The notes beneath the pieces are model-generated. The model searched no databases. It was not told the DNA's origin and worked only from the letters and a program-made list of their open reading frames with translations. A stretch of 64,000 bases of DNA, taken from contig OY821740.1 of assembly GCA_963682055.1 (NCBI GenBank), forward strand, positions 30,830,795-30,894,794. The letters run 5' to 3'. A program made the translations under genes and the position numbers. Positions 23,788-35,465 of the stretch are shown here, one piece after another (position 1 is the first letter of the stretch; the number at the start of each line of letters is the position of its first letter). The stretch is from Primula veris. Lineage: Eukaryota; Streptophyta; Magnoliopsida; Ericales; Primulaceae.

Positions 23788-24134
23788 GAGAAGGTTACAT
23801 GAACATCAACTTAAATATCAATTTGTATATTTTTTTGTAAAAATGCTTCAAATCAAAATTTGATTAATGCAAATCTATACGGTTTCACGACGGGAACACA
23901 AATACGTGTTTTATTTTTTATTTCGAGATGTATAATTGCATGTTTTGAAAATTACGGTAAAATTTAAAAATTCAAAACATGCAATTATACATCTCGGGAA
24001 AAAAACAGTACGCATATTTATGTTCCCGTCGTAAAACCGTATAGATTTGCATTACTCAAATCTTGATTTGGAACGTTTTTACAAAAAAAAAATATCAAAG
24101 TTAATGTTTAAATTGATGTTCATATAACCTCCCC
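23788..24134. mobile_element. Near-perfect foldback element (about 340 bp)
   Basis: The two halves are reverse complements over almost the whole length. AGGTTACATGAACATCAA at 23792 is matched by TTGATGTTCATATAACCT ending at 24130, and the paired centre contains GATGTATAATTGCATGTTTTG. The loop is only about 20 bp. Ends begin GAG/GGG. This is typical of a MITE or foldback element; the flanks are TA-rich, so the target duplication cannot be read. Confidence 0.8.
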
Positions 24135-24333
24135 ATATAAGTGTCATGCCGTCATACTTGCTTTCAAATTACCTCCGACCACTACCTCCGTCCATGATCT
24201 TCTCCACCGCCTTCAACGACCACCCTTCGTAAATTGTGTTTTCAAAAGAAAGGGATCGACACAGTCTAGAGTCTAGACTCTTATAAAGGCGTGTGGATTC
24301 GTATATATAACAAGCCTATATCATATGTGGAAT

Positions 24334-24451
24334 TACAGCGAATCGTGCATGTAACAGCCCTGCAGGGTGATGTGTACGTAAATGTGTTTTTCACAGTGAA
24401 TCGTGCATGTAACAGCCCTGCAGGGTGATGTGTACGTAAACGTGTTTTTCT
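24334..24451. repeat. 59-bp tandem duplication containing CCTGCAGG
   Basis: Units at 24334-24392 and 24393-24451 differ at only a few positions. Each contains GCATGTAACAGCCCTGCAGG and GATGTGTACGTAAA. Non-coding and of higher complexity than its surroundings. Confidence 0.9.
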
Positions 24452-26289
24452 TCTTGTAACTGTATTTGAACATTCATAGGAGTATATTTTAGAAAAATAA
24501 AATAAACCTAAAAGCTTGTAGCTCAACATAATGTTGACGTTAGAGGTCGGCAGATGGAATGATACGCATATCAGTATCCATACCAAAAAAACAAAAAATT
24601 GACAAAGGTGTCTCTCCTACTTAGTATCTTTTTGGTCAATTTCCATATAATGAATCATTAAAAGAAAAGTTATTTGTGGGGCTTTTTTCATTTTGAATCT
24701 GGGAAAATTTCTAAGAATGGGGTCACAGCCGAAATTTAGTAATCGTAAAAGTCATATTTCATAGTCGTCACATTATAACCAACTCATGGCCGACATCACA
24801 CTCATGGTGTGTTTTTCTCTAGCTAGTCGACTGTTTATTTGGTTATTTTCAGTTGGGCTGCCCCCGTCTACCTCTTGTATTTTATATGTAGAAGCTGGTA
24901 CTATACAGTTTTTTAAGCAAGTTAGCCCATAATAACATAAATTAACTAAGAATGACAGGTACACTTCATATTATTAAAACCTACTAAGTACTAACCAACA
25001 TATATTTTACATATAAAATTTTGAAAACAATGAACTAGCACCTTCTAAACTTTCTGCTATAATTCTTTTAGCAACCCCATTCTCTTACTCTATCTCCGTC
25101 AGCGACTTTGATAAGGGGAAAGCTAAATGCAGACTATCAAGAACGACGTTACCCTTTATAATTCTGAAAATTATAATTTTTTTTAAGTTCTGACCATATA
25201 TTTTCATTAAAATATATTAAAAACAACGATTTTACACAGTCCATTTCTTCATTTCATTTAATTTAATAATTTATGTGAATTTTGGCATCCGACCATAAAT
25301 CAATCCATGCTTCGTCCTGTCTTTGATATAAAACTTAGGAGTTTGTTTGGAGTTTATTAGCACCATGTGGAACAATCCACTTTACTCTAGAAACAAAAAC
25401 ATTGCTTGTAAAGCACTTTTTAGCTATTTATTGATTCCTTCTCAAATCATTTATCTAAATCGTCATACATAGTAACATATATAGTATAATAATATTGAAT
25501 TCATGATAATGTTTGAACAACTGCAACAACTGACCTTTAATTCCGAAAGAGGGAGAATATTGTTATACAAATTCACCCCATTTGGGAAAGTCTACAAAAT
25601 TCGGGTCTACCAAATCACATACTATTCCTTGAAATCGATAAAATCATAAAATAATGGAATATTTTAGTACATCCTAATCATAAAAGGAAAGCTATATATT
25701 ATATTAATAATATCAATCAAATGAATAATACTACCGCCTACCGGTGCTTTCCTGAACAATAATTTTGTTTAGCAAACGACAAAAAGCTTTTATATGCGGT
25801 AACGTTTTTCACTTCAATCCAAAACCAAATTGAGGTATATACTATATATATAGAGAGAGAGACTTTTTAATAACATTGAATGTGGAGGATTGAATAGGAA
25901 AAACAGGAAAGATGCATAATTTTATTTAATAACTTTGTAATTAAGTATACCAGCAGAAGTGACGATATTCAATTTCCAGAATGAGGAAAAACTTTAAAGT
26001 CTTAACATTTTCACACAAATTTTCAGCAAATGGTGAAAACAGCAAAAATGAATGCAAAATAAAGTAAATTTATTTATCAATTAATTTGCGGGTACAATCT
26101 CTGATAATTTCTAAAATAAAATATAGAAATAAAAGTCCTTTGATTCTCCTATTCGAACAATTTGTGATGGCTCGAAATGTTGTTGTAGACTCTCTGATGA
26201 ATTTTGTTGAGTTTGTTGAAGTTGAGTAAAATTCTTCGGCTTTAATGAAGAACTTTGTAGTTTTATTGATTTCGTTGATGAGCTTGACG

Positions 26290-26860
26290 CTCCTTAGATT
26301 TGGGAAAGAACTTAAAGATTTTGATATAGAGAAACGTGTTTTTGCTTATGTGTAGTCGTTCCTGAAGATCGAATGCCGGTTTGTTGTAGATTTCTTGGGC
26401 GGAGTTCTTTAGATTTATTGAAGAAATTTGAAGACTTTGATTTGCAGAAACGTCTTGCTTATTGCTTGTAATCGTTCCTGAAGATCGAATGTCGATTTGT
26501 TGCAGAACTTCTTTAGATTTGGTGAAGAAATTTGAAGATTTTGATTTGCAGAAACGTCTTGCTTATTGCTTGCAGTCGTTCCTGAAGATCGAAAGCAGAT
26601 TTGTTGTAGAATTTCTTCAGATTTGGGAAAGAATCTTGAAGACTTTGATTTGTAGAAACGTCTTGCTTATTGCTTGTAGTCGTTCCTAAAAATCGAAGAC
26701 AGATTTGTTGTAGAAGTTCTTCAGATTTGGGGAAAAAATTGAAGATTTTGATCCGTAGAAACGCCTTGATTGCTGCTTTTAGACGTTCTTGAAGATCGAA
26801 TGCCAAGTTTATTGCAGATTTGTTGCAGACTTTGAAGGCGTTCGTTGAGTCCGGAGTGTG
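26290..26860 (-). repeat. Tandem repeats, about 106-114-bp unit (left arm)
   Basis: The phrase CGTTCCTGAAGATCGAA recurs at about 26356, 26470, 26576, 26682 (variant) and 26784 (variant), with conserved text between. On the minus strand the array contains a 157-codon open frame (26986-26513, TTG-initiated) encoding repeats of SAFDLQERL...FLxIKIF. The same region in the right arm (62040-62600) is frameshifted, so coding is doubtful. A transcribed non-coding repeat downstream of the TATA box at 27028 is equally possible. Confidence 0.75.
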
Positions 26861-27027
26861 CAGAGCTTCCCTTATGAGTTGATCCACTGACGTTTGTGGA
26901 GTAGCAGAGCTGATTTCCTGGCGGCCGTGGAGGAGCGGAGCTGATTTCCTAACGGCTGTGGAGGAGCTTATCTCTCTAGTATTCAAGGCCTTTTTTTATT
27001 GTGAAAATAATGATATCCACACGCCTC

Positions 27028-27035
27028 TATTTATA
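27028..27035 (-). promoter_or_regulatory. TATA box candidate in left arm
   Basis: On the minus strand, AAAAGCTATAAATAGAGGCGTG precedes by about 30 bp an AC-rich start region and then the tandem-repeat region. It is conserved in the right arm at 61824-61831, so each arm carries the same outward-facing promoter candidate. Confidence 0.5.
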
Positions 27036-29679
27036 GCTTTTGGGATAAGATTTTATTTGCAAGGCCACCACCTTAAGTTTGAGGCCATTATCTTAAAAAT
27101 CTCATAACTTATGTAAATGAATCAAACTTTTATTTATGTTTGAAAATATCACTGATGAGTATTATAATTTTAGTATCTCATTGTTTATACCACATTTAAT
27201 GGTTTTTAGAAAAAGAATTACATTTATTTTATATAAATTATCATCATAGATTTTATAAGATTATAAAACATAAAATTTTTTTCGATTTTAAATTACTAAT
27301 AACAAGTCTATTCTCAAACTGAGAAATTAATAATTAATTGATATTTGATTTGAATGTCACGTGTCACATTTTTAATGAACGTAAAATTTGAATGTCAACA
27401 CTAACAAAATATAACAAAACGAGAAGAGATAACTAGAGGGAGGCTTTTACTTGTATCGAGTAAAATACACAACTAACGTTGAACTTAATTTGGTTCGCAG
27501 TCTTATTTTAATTAATTGGTTATAAGAAGCATTTAATTTTATTATTGTCATAGAGCCAAGATATAGTGATCGCTATTTTTTAAATTGTTTCTTTTTCATG
27601 AAGGTTATTCAGTTTTTCACATGAAATCCGTCTAAATGAAGAAAAAGCTATAAGTAAAAACTTGTTTGTCTGAACATAACAGGATGTTCTATTGCATTCG
27701 TCACCGTCTTTATAAGTATGGTATGTTAGCGCTCATATACATGAAAGTGTATAATTACTTAATGTTAAATGAACAGTACTGTATTATAATATATATTCTC
27801 ATTGTAACATTTGCCACCCTAGCTAGATTTCACCGTTGCGCTCTACCCCTCGTTCCTCATGCTTTATCATTGACTCCTACCGCCACTTCATCTCTCATCA
27901 TCACCTTCTTCTCCCCGGGTTTCTTTCTCGCTCTCAACTCATACACCCGACTAGATTAGTTAATAAGTGTAGTAGTAGTCCATATTATAACTAGGGTGAA
28001 TCATTGATTAATACATAAAAATATACTTAATTTTTAAAAACTAGTATTCTCAAATCTTGTTTATTATTTAGTACATATAATGTACGTATCATTAAAGTTA
28101 AAAACTAAAAATAAAAATAAGTAGTATCACGTACATATGTAGTAGAATCATGTAGCATCTGTATTAAACTTTAAAATAGATTTATGTTACGTGTTTTTCC
28201 GTATTTAAGTAACAATGGTATCTACTTTTTCATCATTAATTATTCCTTATAATATAACTACGATCTGAATATAATGGATTGGATACTAATTGCGTTGGGT
28301 TGTTGTTATTGTTTGTTATCTCTTATGGTTGACCTATTTAGATAAGGTTTATTTGAGGCTTATCCAGCTAGTCTATGTAAACTAGTGTTTTAAAAGGCGA
28401 TAATTAGGCCAAAGCTTTTTTCAAGAGCTAAGATAAAAGCGTTAAAAGCATAAATATGCAAATAGTGAGGGTTTTAAGCCCTTTCTAAACATTGAATCGA
28501 GCTGTGAATCGAGTTTTTTTCGCTTCGAAGCGTTCTTTTTTAAAGTAGCGATGAAAATCACTTAATGGCCTCCTAATGTCTTATCTGGTTTGCATGACAC
28601 CTTTCATTACCATAATATTCTTCAATTGTAAAGCAAGATAATATTTCAATGGTTTCTATTGTTGACAAATAAGTTGTTTTCTTTATAAATTTAAATTTCA
28701 GAAAAATGTCATATTGTTTTTTTTGTTGGTAAAATGAGTATCACTAAATTTTAGCAATAGTTAAGCAACAAAAAATATTGTAATCGTCAATTTGGAGTGT
28801 TAAGAATGAGTTTGAGCAAATTTCATATGTCGACGGACTTATCACATTTTGTGTCTATGTATTTTTACATTTTTAATTAGACTCTTGAAGCATGTAAGAG
28901 ATGAAGTCTGTAAGAGGGGAATTACTAGGGAACAGTCAGACAATATGACTGCTTTACACACTGTTTGTATAAAAAGGTGTCAAATGTATAAAAAAAATTA
29001 ATTTTTGATTAATATTTAAGTTTAGGGTAGGCCCTCATATGGTTCTATATTTTTATTTTGTTTTTTAGTGTGTTTTACAATTTGTTTTTAATTTATCAAA
29101 TTCCAATTTGTTGAAAATAGAAAAAATAAATTAGTTACTAAAGAACACCATATAACCATTCATTTTATAATCTAATGGTGGTTAAACTGAATGTATCATA
29201 AACAGTCAAATAAGCTGACTGTTCTAAAGAGGTACTCCTGTAAAAGGTGTATTGAAGTAGTAATAAATACTTACGGTATATGTTTTTTTCAAAAAGAAAA
29301 AACTAATCATTCAAGTGTATTGTATAAAATACTAGGAGTATAATCATGGTAGAAGAAGTGAATATACATTAATAAATGCAGCAAGTTTCAGTATAAAATT
29401 GATAATTAACCGGATGGACTAAATTGTGGGGAGAATACTACTGACACAATGATGTCTCAATTATTTTGAGATAATTGTTGATAGGTCCACAAAATTGGAT
29501 TTATTTAAGTTTAAGTCCATGGTACAAACTTATTTAAATTACAGTCCCTTCCAATAAATAAATTCAAAATTTTAAAAAATTCAAAAAAAAATTCAAAAAA
29601 TTCAAAAATTCAAAAAAAAATTAAATTTTTTTAAAAAAAACCAAAAAAGAAATCGAAATACAATTCAAAAAAAACTGTG

Positions 29680-30080
29680 TATACACTTTTCTGAATTGTG
29701 TATACATTTTCTTGATTTTGTATATTCACTTTTTGTGTATGTGTATTTATTTTTTAGTATTATGTATGCATTTTGCGCAATTTTATATGCACTTTATGGA
29801 TTGTGTATGCATTTTTTTTGGATGTGTATGCAAAATTCTTGACGTGTATGCACTTTGATCGGTTCTATATGCATTTTTCTCGATTGTGTATGCACTTTAT
29901 GGGTTGTGTATGCACTTTTCTTGATTGTGTATGCATTTTTTTGATTGTCTATGCACTTTTCTAGATTGTCTATGCATTTTTCTATATTATGTATTCATTT
30001 TTTCGTATTGTATATGCACTTTTTTGGATTGTGTATGCACTTTTACGTTTGTGTATGCATTCTTTTGAATTATTTTTTAG
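29680..30080. repeat. Minisatellite of TGTGTATGCACTTTT units (left arm)
   Basis: Diverged units of about 25-30 bp built on GATTGTGTATGCACTTTT recur about 12 times. The same array is at 57640-58075 in the right arm in the opposite orientation. Open frames here are products of the repeat. Confidence 0.85.
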
Positions 30081-30339
30081 AATTTTAGATTTTTTTATGT
30101 TTTTTTAATGTTTTATTTGTTTATATTTTTATTTGTTTTTATATTTTGGACTTGAAGTTAAATAAGTTCTATTTTTTGGACTTGAAATTAATTAAAAATA
30201 TCAAAAAGTGGACTAGATAGAAAATTACACGGGGACATACATATAACCAGGCAGTTGAAGTGAACTAGAGATACACATTGTTTATTGACGGGGTAATTAA
30301 CAAAAACATACCCTTAAAAGTTAGATTATCAAAAACATA

Positions 30340-30439
30340 TTTTTAATTAACTAAAAAAATTAATTAATAAAAAAATAGAGTACGAAATCGAAAAAAAGAG
30401 GGTATTAAATCTGAAAAAATGGTATGAAATTAGGAAAAA

Positions 30440-30474
<35 letters not shown>

Positions 30475-30660
30475 CTCGAAAAAAAGAAGGTATGAAATCG
30501 TAAAAAAAAAGGTATGAAATCGGAAAAAAATGTATGAAATTGAAAAAAACGGGGTATGAAATTGAAAAAAAAAACGGGGTATGAAATCGTAAAAAACGAT
30601 ATGTGAAATAGAAAAAAAAAAATGAATGAAATTTAAAAAAAAAAATCAATTTTTTTTAAA
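30340..30660. repeat. GGTATGAAATCGAAAAAA simple-repeat block (left arm)
   Basis: Degenerate units of about 20 bp with a (TA)n tract at about 30443-30471. The counterpart is 57040-57360 in the right arm, which lacks the long TA run. Confidence 0.8.
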
Positions 30661-31629
30661 ACAAAACTTCATAATTCAACCAAACACTAAAAAAAAGCTT
30701 AAAACATCTTTTAAGCTGTTTTCATAGTTAATCTCTTTTAGCACATATTTTAGTATGCTTTTTTAAGTTAAGTCTCTTTTCTGCACATATTTTAATCTGT
30801 TTTTCTAAGTTTAAAAAATAGCTTTTAAACTTGCAGTCAAACATGTCTTAAAAGCTAGCAACCAAACATTCATTAAAAAAAATTGCAACCAAACATACCT
30901 TAAAACTTGCAACCAAATGGATGAGAGAGATGCTCAGTGGCGGGTTTTCGTGGTGGAGGAGTGGTTGGGGAGGATTTAGGAGAAAGAAAGAGTAGAATCG
31001 GAGAGAGATATTTCAGAAAGAGAGTATATAAGAGAGGGATTTGAGAGATAGAGAGTAGAATCGGACAGAGATACATATAAGAATGTAGGAGGGAGGGAGG
31101 GAGCGGTGAACGCATAAGTGAGAGAGAATAGCATTAAAAAAAATTATGTATGTTTTTGATAAAAAAAAGTTTTTAGGTATATTTTTTTTAATTTAATTTA
31201 AAAAATAGTATATTTTGTTAATTTATTGTGGAATTGAACGTTTATCGATATGTAGGAACAATACATAAGTGTGGTTTTGGTAAAGTTTTATTTTATTTTT
31301 TCATCTTTTCCTTTTCCCTTTTCAGTTATGTAATTGTACCCTAACAAATATGTATTTTAGGCGCTAGGTTTGACAACAGATTCTCTAATAAGAAATCATA
31401 TTACAAAGTTGTTTCAAAACAACGAAAATCTATCTTGTTGAATTATATATTTTGTAGGTTCTTTGCCCTAAAAATCTGATTTTTAAAGGCTAAGATAATA
31501 TGAGAACTGTCCAAACATTAATAGTAAAAAATCTAAAAATTTGTCAAAAGAAGTCTTAGGCTTTTGAGCAACTTTATCATATTATTACAAGTAAACCGGT
31601 AACTAGGATTTGTTATGTTTATGCATTAT

Positions 31630-33952
31630 TGTAACATCCCGTATTTTTATAAGTAATTTTATTTATGATTTAATTTATCCAAAAGCGTTTTATTCAAAAT
31701 TTTACCAAAAACCGATCACTCGACTAATTTTTGGCCAAAAACCGAAACTCTTCCGAAAATCTTTATTTTTAAAACCTGTTACTAATTTTATAAATAAAAA
31801 GGACCCAATAGTTTTGTTTTTAAAGATTTGTTATTTTTGAGTAGTAAAACAATATTTTTGGATTAAAAGTTAGCTTTTAGAACTTTGAGGACCAAATAGT
31901 TCGTTACCACAAATTATCTCAAAACAGCTTTTTATAAACACTTTCCAGCCACTTTTCAAAAGCAAAAATCAGTAAAAACAAGTAAGAAGAGAGAAAAGAG
32001 AGAAAAGAGAGAAAAAGAAAGAAGAAGAAGAAGAGGAAACCACCGTTAGCGGGTTCATACCGGAAGCATCTCCTCTACGTTCTAAGGTAACGGGGGTTAT
32101 CCATTGCGATTGCGACTAGACGAGGGTGTATGTTAGGATTAGGGTTTGCGTTTATTATAAATTGGGGGGTTTTTGCCTTCTATCTTAATTATGTTCTTAA
32201 ATTGTTAATTGGGTTTATTTGTTATACGATTAATTCACTTATTTTGATTTTGGAGTAGTCTTTTAATTTGGGTTATTTAAAAATTACGGATTTGTACGTC
32301 CTATACTATTGGCTTCTGTTGCAGCTTTTATATTCAGCGTTTTTTTTTCTTTCTCTGATCATAAGTTGGGCTGTATTTGGTTGGCCAAGTTTAAGGCAGC
32401 CTATACTTAAAAAGTCATGAGTTTCAAGTTGAGTGAGTTTAACTTTATTTGCCAACTTTGGAGTATCCATTTGTCTGCTTAAAAGTTGTACTGCTAAGTA
32501 AATTCAGCTCAACTGTGAACTCATTAGTTGCAACGCGATTGGTCAGCTTAAACCCTGAGTTGTTTACTGTTGGTCTAGAAAATCCTTAACTTTTATGAAT
32601 TGAGCTTTATATACTGAGTCTGGACTAGCTGGATTAAATGTTTTGAAAGGAATTTTGTTGGGAAGTAGTAGTAACTAGTAATTGCACTCTTTGATATTAA
32701 AAGCTTTTTTTTTTGGTAGTACAAAGGCGAGAAGAAAAGAATATTAATGGGTTGCGTGTTTTATGCGTTGATTATGTATTATTATTGTTGTTGATAGAAT
32801 TGGGTAAATTATTGTTGAATAGAGATGAGTTTTGTATTGCGCATACAAGGTGTTTGTTAAAATGCCTGAATGAAATATTATGTTGTTAGAGTTGGTTGGC
32901 TAGTTGAGAATTTAGTATTTATGTTTATGGGTTATGTTGAATTACGTTAGAGTGACGTATGAGAATGTGTTATTTGCGTGGATTTATATTATTGGCCGAG
33001 GCCGTATGAGGATATGATATTTGCATGAATTTATATTATTGGCCGAGGCCTTGTGATTTAGCTGTAGTGGCAATGGTCTCTGTCTCTCCGGGGACAGAAG
33101 ACGGCCGAGGGGATATGGAATGACTCATCTTACGGATTGGGACGAGTGGCGTGAGAGGTCCCAGTGTGCAATATATTTATTTTATTGTTAGCTATGGTCT
33201 ATGTCTCTCCCTAATTCCGGGGACATAAGACGGCCGAAGGGATAGGGAATGACTCGTCTTACGGATTGGGACGAGTGGCGTGAGAGGTCCAAGTGCGCAC
33301 TATAAATCTACTTTTATGTTAGCAATGGTCTATGTCTCTCCCTAATTCCGGGGACATAAGACGGCCGAAGGGATAGGGAATGACCTACCTTACGGATTGG
33401 GGTAGGTGGCGTGAGAGGTACATGTATGCTATAGATGTGTGTTGATGTTATTTAATTTATTTAATTTATCCCGTTGTAGAATGTTATTATATTTCTTTTT
33501 ATATGTTGATTATCGTAGTTGTTATTTATGGGTTCTTGCATCTAAGGGATGGAGTGACGGTATTTGTGGTGCCGTCCCGTCTAGTTATGTGCGTGGGACT
33601 CACCGTTACAATTTTGTCTTTCAGGTACAATTTAGGTTGGGACGTTCGGTTAGGAGTTATGGCAATACATCACATGGGCTCGGGGCTTTCATTTTCTTTT
33701 CACTAAGATTACATTTTGAGGTTGTAGCCTACGGGCAATTTACATTCGTTTATTTCCTTTTATAAATTTGTCAAAACTGTCTCATTTTGTAGCCGCGTTT
33801 GGCAAACACTTTCATTTATTGATTAATTGTTCCTTTAAGCTCGCTAGTGTTTTCTTTTAAAATTTTTAATTTTGTACCTACAGATTTCAGTTTTCTTTTA
33901 TTTAAAAAGGTCATATCTCGATATCCGTGTTTTAGGATTTTGGGGGTTGAGA
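31630..33952 (+). mobile_element. 2.3-kb solo-LTR-like insertion in the left arm
   Basis: Flanked by 5-bp ATTAT (31625-31629 and 33953-33957). The right arm has a single uninterrupted ATTAT site (complement at 54491-54495), proving insertion. It begins TGTAACATCCCGTATTTT, a start typical of large plant Ty3/gypsy (Tekay/Del-like) LTRs. It contains a GA-rich leader-like stretch (about 31983-32040) and three tandem units around 33.1-33.4 kb. It ends ...GGGTTGAGA rather than the expected CA. No gag or pol is present. I consider it a solo LTR with an altered 3' end. Confidence 0.72.
33067..33430 (+). repeat. Three tandem units of about 121-130 bp inside the LTR-like insertion
   Basis: Each unit contains GGTCTATGTCTCTCC, CCGGGGACATAAGACGGCCGA, TTACGGATTGG and GTGGCGTGAGAGGT, starting near 33075, 33196 and 33326. 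GC-rich compared with its surroundings. Confidence 0.9.
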
Positions 33953-34817
33953 ATTATAGTTTGTAACAACGGTAACTTAATTACAACTAAGCTGATACCG
34001 TGCAATTGAGTCTACCCCTAAAAAATGTATGGTTGAGATTTGTGACAGAGAGTATGACTTGACTTATAATATTCAAATGTTCTTTACTTCTTTATAACTT
34101 TTTTTTACTGACTCCAAATATTTTTTATTCGTTTTTGTGTCTCCTTACTTATTTTCATTCAAATTTTAAATTTTCACAACTTATACCGTAATTTTATAAA
34201 TTTTTATATTATATTGTATTCAAATTTTAAAACATTTGAACATAATATTGTTTTAGACAATTTTTTTAATATTCAATGTTTAATTTAAACTAATTTATAC
34301 ATTTATTCCAAAATAAATTTTGTGTGGATTTTTTTTAAAAAATAATTATTGGAATGTATTGATACATGTATTATAGTAATTATACAATTTTTTTCAAGTT
34401 TTTTAGAAATTTTTTTTGGATAAAATTAGTAAGGAGACACGAAAAAAAGTATAAAAATAAGATAAAAGATTTGGACTCTTTTGTTCAAGTAAGAAAAGTC
34501 CGGCATTTGCATGGGTCAATAAATCTGACAGAAGTTTCATACTTACTATATATGTTCTTGTTCTTGAGTATGGCATGAAATACATTGACATATTTAGTGA
34601 TCATTAATTTTAAGTAATTTTTATAAATTTGTTTCTCCCATTTTGTTAGTACTAATACATTTAGATTTTTAGAGAAACTCGTATCAAATCAACTACAGGA
34701 AAGGTACAATATGTAATAGGTGATACGTTTTGTTTGAACTGTAGTACAATAATCATATAAATGTAAAATTTGATTATGCCTTAATATTAAAGTGAAAGGA
34801 ATTTTAGATAGTATTTA

Positions 34818-35386
34818 TGATAGAACATAAAAATCAGACCCGAATATTTTATTCGGGCCATAATCAACCCACTTTATAAATGGGTATCCAACGCTTAAAT
34901 GGGTCATCTCATACTTTTTATAAGGAATTGAGGTGCTACTACCCAAAGCCCAAGCCCAATCAAAGGGGGACCCTCGTCTGAAAACTTCCTGGGATGAAGA
35001 CATTTGTCAATATCCTAGAAGGCGCAGTTGCCTATAAATAGCCAACTACCCCTCCTAAAAAAGGACCAGAAAATCTATCCAAAAAATATAGAGAGAAGTT
35101 AAGAAAAGAGAGAAACTAACCAAAGCATATCACTTCGAGAAATAAACCGAGAAAAGACAGCCGAGCACCGAATAAAAGAGGAAAAAGATCAAGACGAGAG
35201 ATTAAATAGTTATATCGAGCATAATTGTAAAACCGAAATACTAATCCGAGCAAATGTAATAGTCCGAACAAGGACAATAATCCGAGCAATAATAAAGATC
35301 AGGAAGTATCATTTATTCACGTCGATTTGTCATTTTTATCTTCGTTGAAAAGCCTAACGCGACCGACCAAAGTTATGGCTTTATCA
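34818..35386 (+). repeat. 5' LTR (569 bp)
   Basis: Begins TGATAGAACATAAAAATCAG and ends GGCTTTATCA; the TGATA/TATCA ends are inverted. It carries a TATA box (35033-35040) and differs from the 3' LTR at four positions. Confidence 0.97.
35033..35040 (+). promoter_or_regulatory. TATA box of the 5' LTR
   Basis: GCCTATAAATAGCC in the middle of the LTR, followed by a purine-rich leader. It would drive the sense Gag transcript. Confidence 0.75.
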
Positions 35387-35388
35387 AA

Positions 35389-35406
35389 TGGCGCCGTCTC
35401 CGGGAA
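35389..35406 (+). other. Primer-binding site
   Basis: TGGCGCCGTCTCCGGGAA starts two bases after the 5' LTR. It resembles the TGGCGCCGT... sites of plant Ty3/gypsy Tat and Athila elements, complementary to the 3' end of a tRNA (tRNA-Asp-like over the first nine bases). Confidence 0.85.
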
Positions 35407-35465
35407 TCATCTAGTTCCCAACTAGTTTAGAATTCGAATACCAATACTCTGCCAGACGAGCGACA

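Larger units (their letters stand above)
17864..25485. other. Intergenic region between the ERF gene and the giant inverted repeat
   Basis: Starts with the ERF 3' UTR. The rest is AT-rich and without a credible gene. It contains the repeats and hairpin elements listed separately; between them no structure beyond AT-rich homopolymers was seen. Confidence 0.6.
25486..34817 (+). repeat. Giant inverted repeat, left arm, outer part
   Basis: This segment is the reverse complement of the right arm (53624-63320), apart from separate later insertions. The outer boundary is sharp: AATATTATTAT is shared (25486-25496 on the left, 63310-63320 on the right) and sequence similarity then stops. Two sampled stretches (about 380 bp near 27.5 kb and about 340 bp near 48.2 kb) differ by roughly 0.6-2 percent, so the duplication is recent or homogenised. 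The arm carries a promoter-like site, tandem repeats and minisatellites but no recognised gene. No target duplication flanks the outer ends, so I read it as an inverted segmental duplication rather than a proven transposon. Confidence 0.92.

Noticed and set aside
29773..29964. Cys/Phe/His repeat ORF (also 57744-58076)
   Set aside because: Translation of the TGTGTATGCACTTTT minisatellite; it differs between the arms.
34403..34591. ORF with THANAGLFLL, conserved at 53850-54068
   Set aside because: Conservation is explained by the recent inverted duplication; no start or domain support.
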